This document shows positions 62,530-64,000 of a stretch of 64,000 nucleotides of DNA, piece after piece. Source of the stretch: Lepturacanthus savala. Its lineage: Eukaryota > Chordata > Actinopteri > Scombriformes > Trichiuridae. The stretch is from assembly GCA_030544235.1 (NCBI GenBank), contig CM060465.1, forward strand, positions 34,450,988 to 34,514,987. The letters are read 5' to 3'. The position numbers and the translations under genes are program-made. How positions within the stretch are numbered: the stretch's first letter is position 1; each line of letters opens with the position of its first letter. The notes beneath the pieces were generated by a model. It saw only the letters and a program-made list of their open reading frames with translations. It searched no databases and had not been told where the DNA came from.

Positions 62530-62555
62530 GTGTGTGTGTGTGTGTGTGTGTGTGT
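62530..62555. repeat. (TG)13 microsatellite
   Basis: Perfect dinucleotide run. Confidence 0.95.
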
Positions 62556-62856
62556 ATAAACTCATCTACTTGATCTTTAGTTTCATTAAAGCATCAAATG
62601 CAGCAACACTGTTTTCCTGCAGTAACTCGATAATAACTTCCTGTTGAAGCTGATAAACTCTGAACTTGGAGGATTATTTTACTTTTTCCTGTTTAGTTTG
62701 AGTTTTTGCTGCAGCTCAGATTCTATTTAACTGCTCAGATGAGGAAACGTTGGTGCAGACGAGACAGGAACAGGAAACGCTGTGAATACAGCAGCAGAAC
62801 AGACAGATGTTCTTCACACACAGATGTGGCTCAATCACCAGCTTCCTGACAAAAGT

Positions 62857-62860
<4 letters not shown>
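62556..62860. other. unique stretch, no gene seen
   Basis: Ordinary complex sequence between two microsatellites. The open frame starting at 62782 is extended only by the TA run that follows. Confidence 0.4.

Positions 62861-62946
<86 letters not shown>
62861..62946. repeat. (TA)43 microsatellite
   Basis: Perfect TA run of 86 bp, the longest in the window. A tyrosine/isoleucine open frame over it is an artefact. Confidence 0.98.
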
Positions 62947-62947
<1 letters not shown>

Positions 62948-63678
62948 TAAATAAGGATTTTCCACATTTATTCAACTCTTTTATATTTTTTTAAATTATA
63001 TATTTTTTGTATTTAATTTAAATTTTAATCTTATTTTATTTTAATATTTATTTTAATGTTATTTTTAATGTAATTGTTTTCCCCATTTAATCAGCTCTTA
63101 TTAAATTATATCTTGCTTTTTTATTTTATTTTCAATTTTATTTAATTTTAATTAAGTTTTAATTTCTGGTTGTTCTTTTTTATTTGAGTTTTTTAGCCAT
63201 TTAATCAAATTTTTTTAAAATAATTTTTTCGTTGTTTTTTTGCTTTTAATTTAACATGTGAAATTTTAAAATTATTTTTGTTTTAATAAAATTTCATTTT
63301 TTAAAGTTTTATTTTTAAATTTTTGCTTTTTCTTCATTTAATAAACTTTTAAATAATTTCTTGCTTTTTTGTTTTCTAATTATTTTTTTATTTTAATATT
63401 ATTAAATTTTAATTAAGTTTTAATTTCTGGTTGTTCTTTTTTGTTATAATTTTTTAGCCATTTAATCAAGTCTTTTTAAATAATTTCTTGCTTGTTTTTT
63501 GTTTTTAATTAAATTTTTGGAATTTTAAACTTTTTTTGTTTGAATAAAATTTCATTTTTTTAATTTTTATTTTTAAATTTTAGATTTTTCTTCATTTACA
63601 TAAACTGTTCTTTAAATTATATCTTGCTTGTTTTTTGTTTGTAATTAAATTATTTTAATATTATTTAATTTGAATTGA
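62947..63678. repeat. T-rich degenerate tandem repeat
   Basis: Units contain TTAATTAAGTTTTAATTTCT then GGTTGTTCTTTTTT, TTTTTAGCCATTTAATCAA and TTTCTTGCTT, with an approximate period of 250 bp (63150 and 63405). Related to 60567-61010. Confidence 0.65.
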
Positions 63679-63679
63679 A

Positions 63680-64000
63680 TTATATTTCTGTATTAGTTTC
63701 ATTATATTTCTGTATTAGTTTCATTATATTTCTGTATCAGTTTCATTATATTCTGTATTAGTTTCATTATATTTCTGTATCAGTTTCATTATATTTCTGT
63801 ATCAGTTTCATTATATTTCTGTATCAGTTTCATTATATTTCTGTATCAGTTTCATTATATTTCTGTATCAGTTTCATTATATTCTGTATCAGTTTCATTA
63901 TATTTCTGTATCAGTTTCATTATATTTCTGTATCAGTTTCATTATATTTCTGTATCAGTTTCATTATATTCTGTATCAGTTTCATTATATTTCTGTATCA
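63680..64000 (+). repeat. 22-bp tandem array running off the window end
   Basis: About fifteen copies of a 22-bp unit, TTTCTGTATCAGTTTCATTA plus TA, almost identical; a few lack one T. The first copies read TATTAG and later ones mostly TATCAG. Confidence 0.95.

Overview
This is a piece of a vertebrate nuclear genome, most probably a spiny-rayed teleost fish. The evidence is a spliced gene with GT-AG introns, many long (GT)n and (TA)n microsatellites, AT-rich intergenic DNA, and dispersed repeats of teleost type such as foldback elements with ATCGATTA-rich ends and GCTAAGCTAAGC foldbacks. No bacterial, viral or plasmid feature is visible. The species call is an inference from style, not from a match.

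Only one gene can be supported. At 763-9122 on the + strand lie the last six coding exons of a GON-ADAMTS metalloprotease (ADAMTS9 or ADAMTS20). They encode the complete C-terminal GON domain (about 202 residues, ten cysteines) and the stop codon. All five introns have GT-AG ends and the exon phases join cleanly. Its introns are filled with tandem repeats: a GTACAGTACATA minisatellite with strand flips, a 31-bp satellite, a foldback element carrying a reverse-transcriptase-like scrap, a 145-220-bp array, and a 30-bp array that repeats a CCAAT box. The gene's upstream exons lie outside the window.

From about 9.1 kb to 38 kb I find no convincing gene. This stretch holds inverted-repeat (MITE-like) elements, further arrays of the 31-bp satellite (14.2-15.4, 20.2-21.3, 34.0-35.2 and 35.8-36.4 kb, the last two inverted), four copies of a GT-headed cassette, a degenerate telomere-like TTAGGG/TTAGCN tract, and a few complex stretches that could be conserved non-coding elements.

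From 38.3 to 58.7 kb the window is dominated by one 29-bp satellite built on GTCATACTATAGCATGTC plus an A/T heptamer. It forms two opposed arrays: about 6.0 kb (some 200 units) in one orientation and about 12.9 kb (some 450 units) in the other. They face each other across a 1.3-kb spacer that is itself mirror-like, (TATG)n then (CATA)n. The longer arm shows higher-order repeats, including a 2143-bp tandem duplication and a 1478-bp one. This 20-kb inverted satellite is the most striking structure here.

From 58.7 kb to the end there is a CATA microsatellite, a complex candidate regulatory stretch, a TIR element with GGTAAAATGGGCC ends, T-rich low-complexity DNA, a long (TA)n, and a 22-bp array running off the end of the window.
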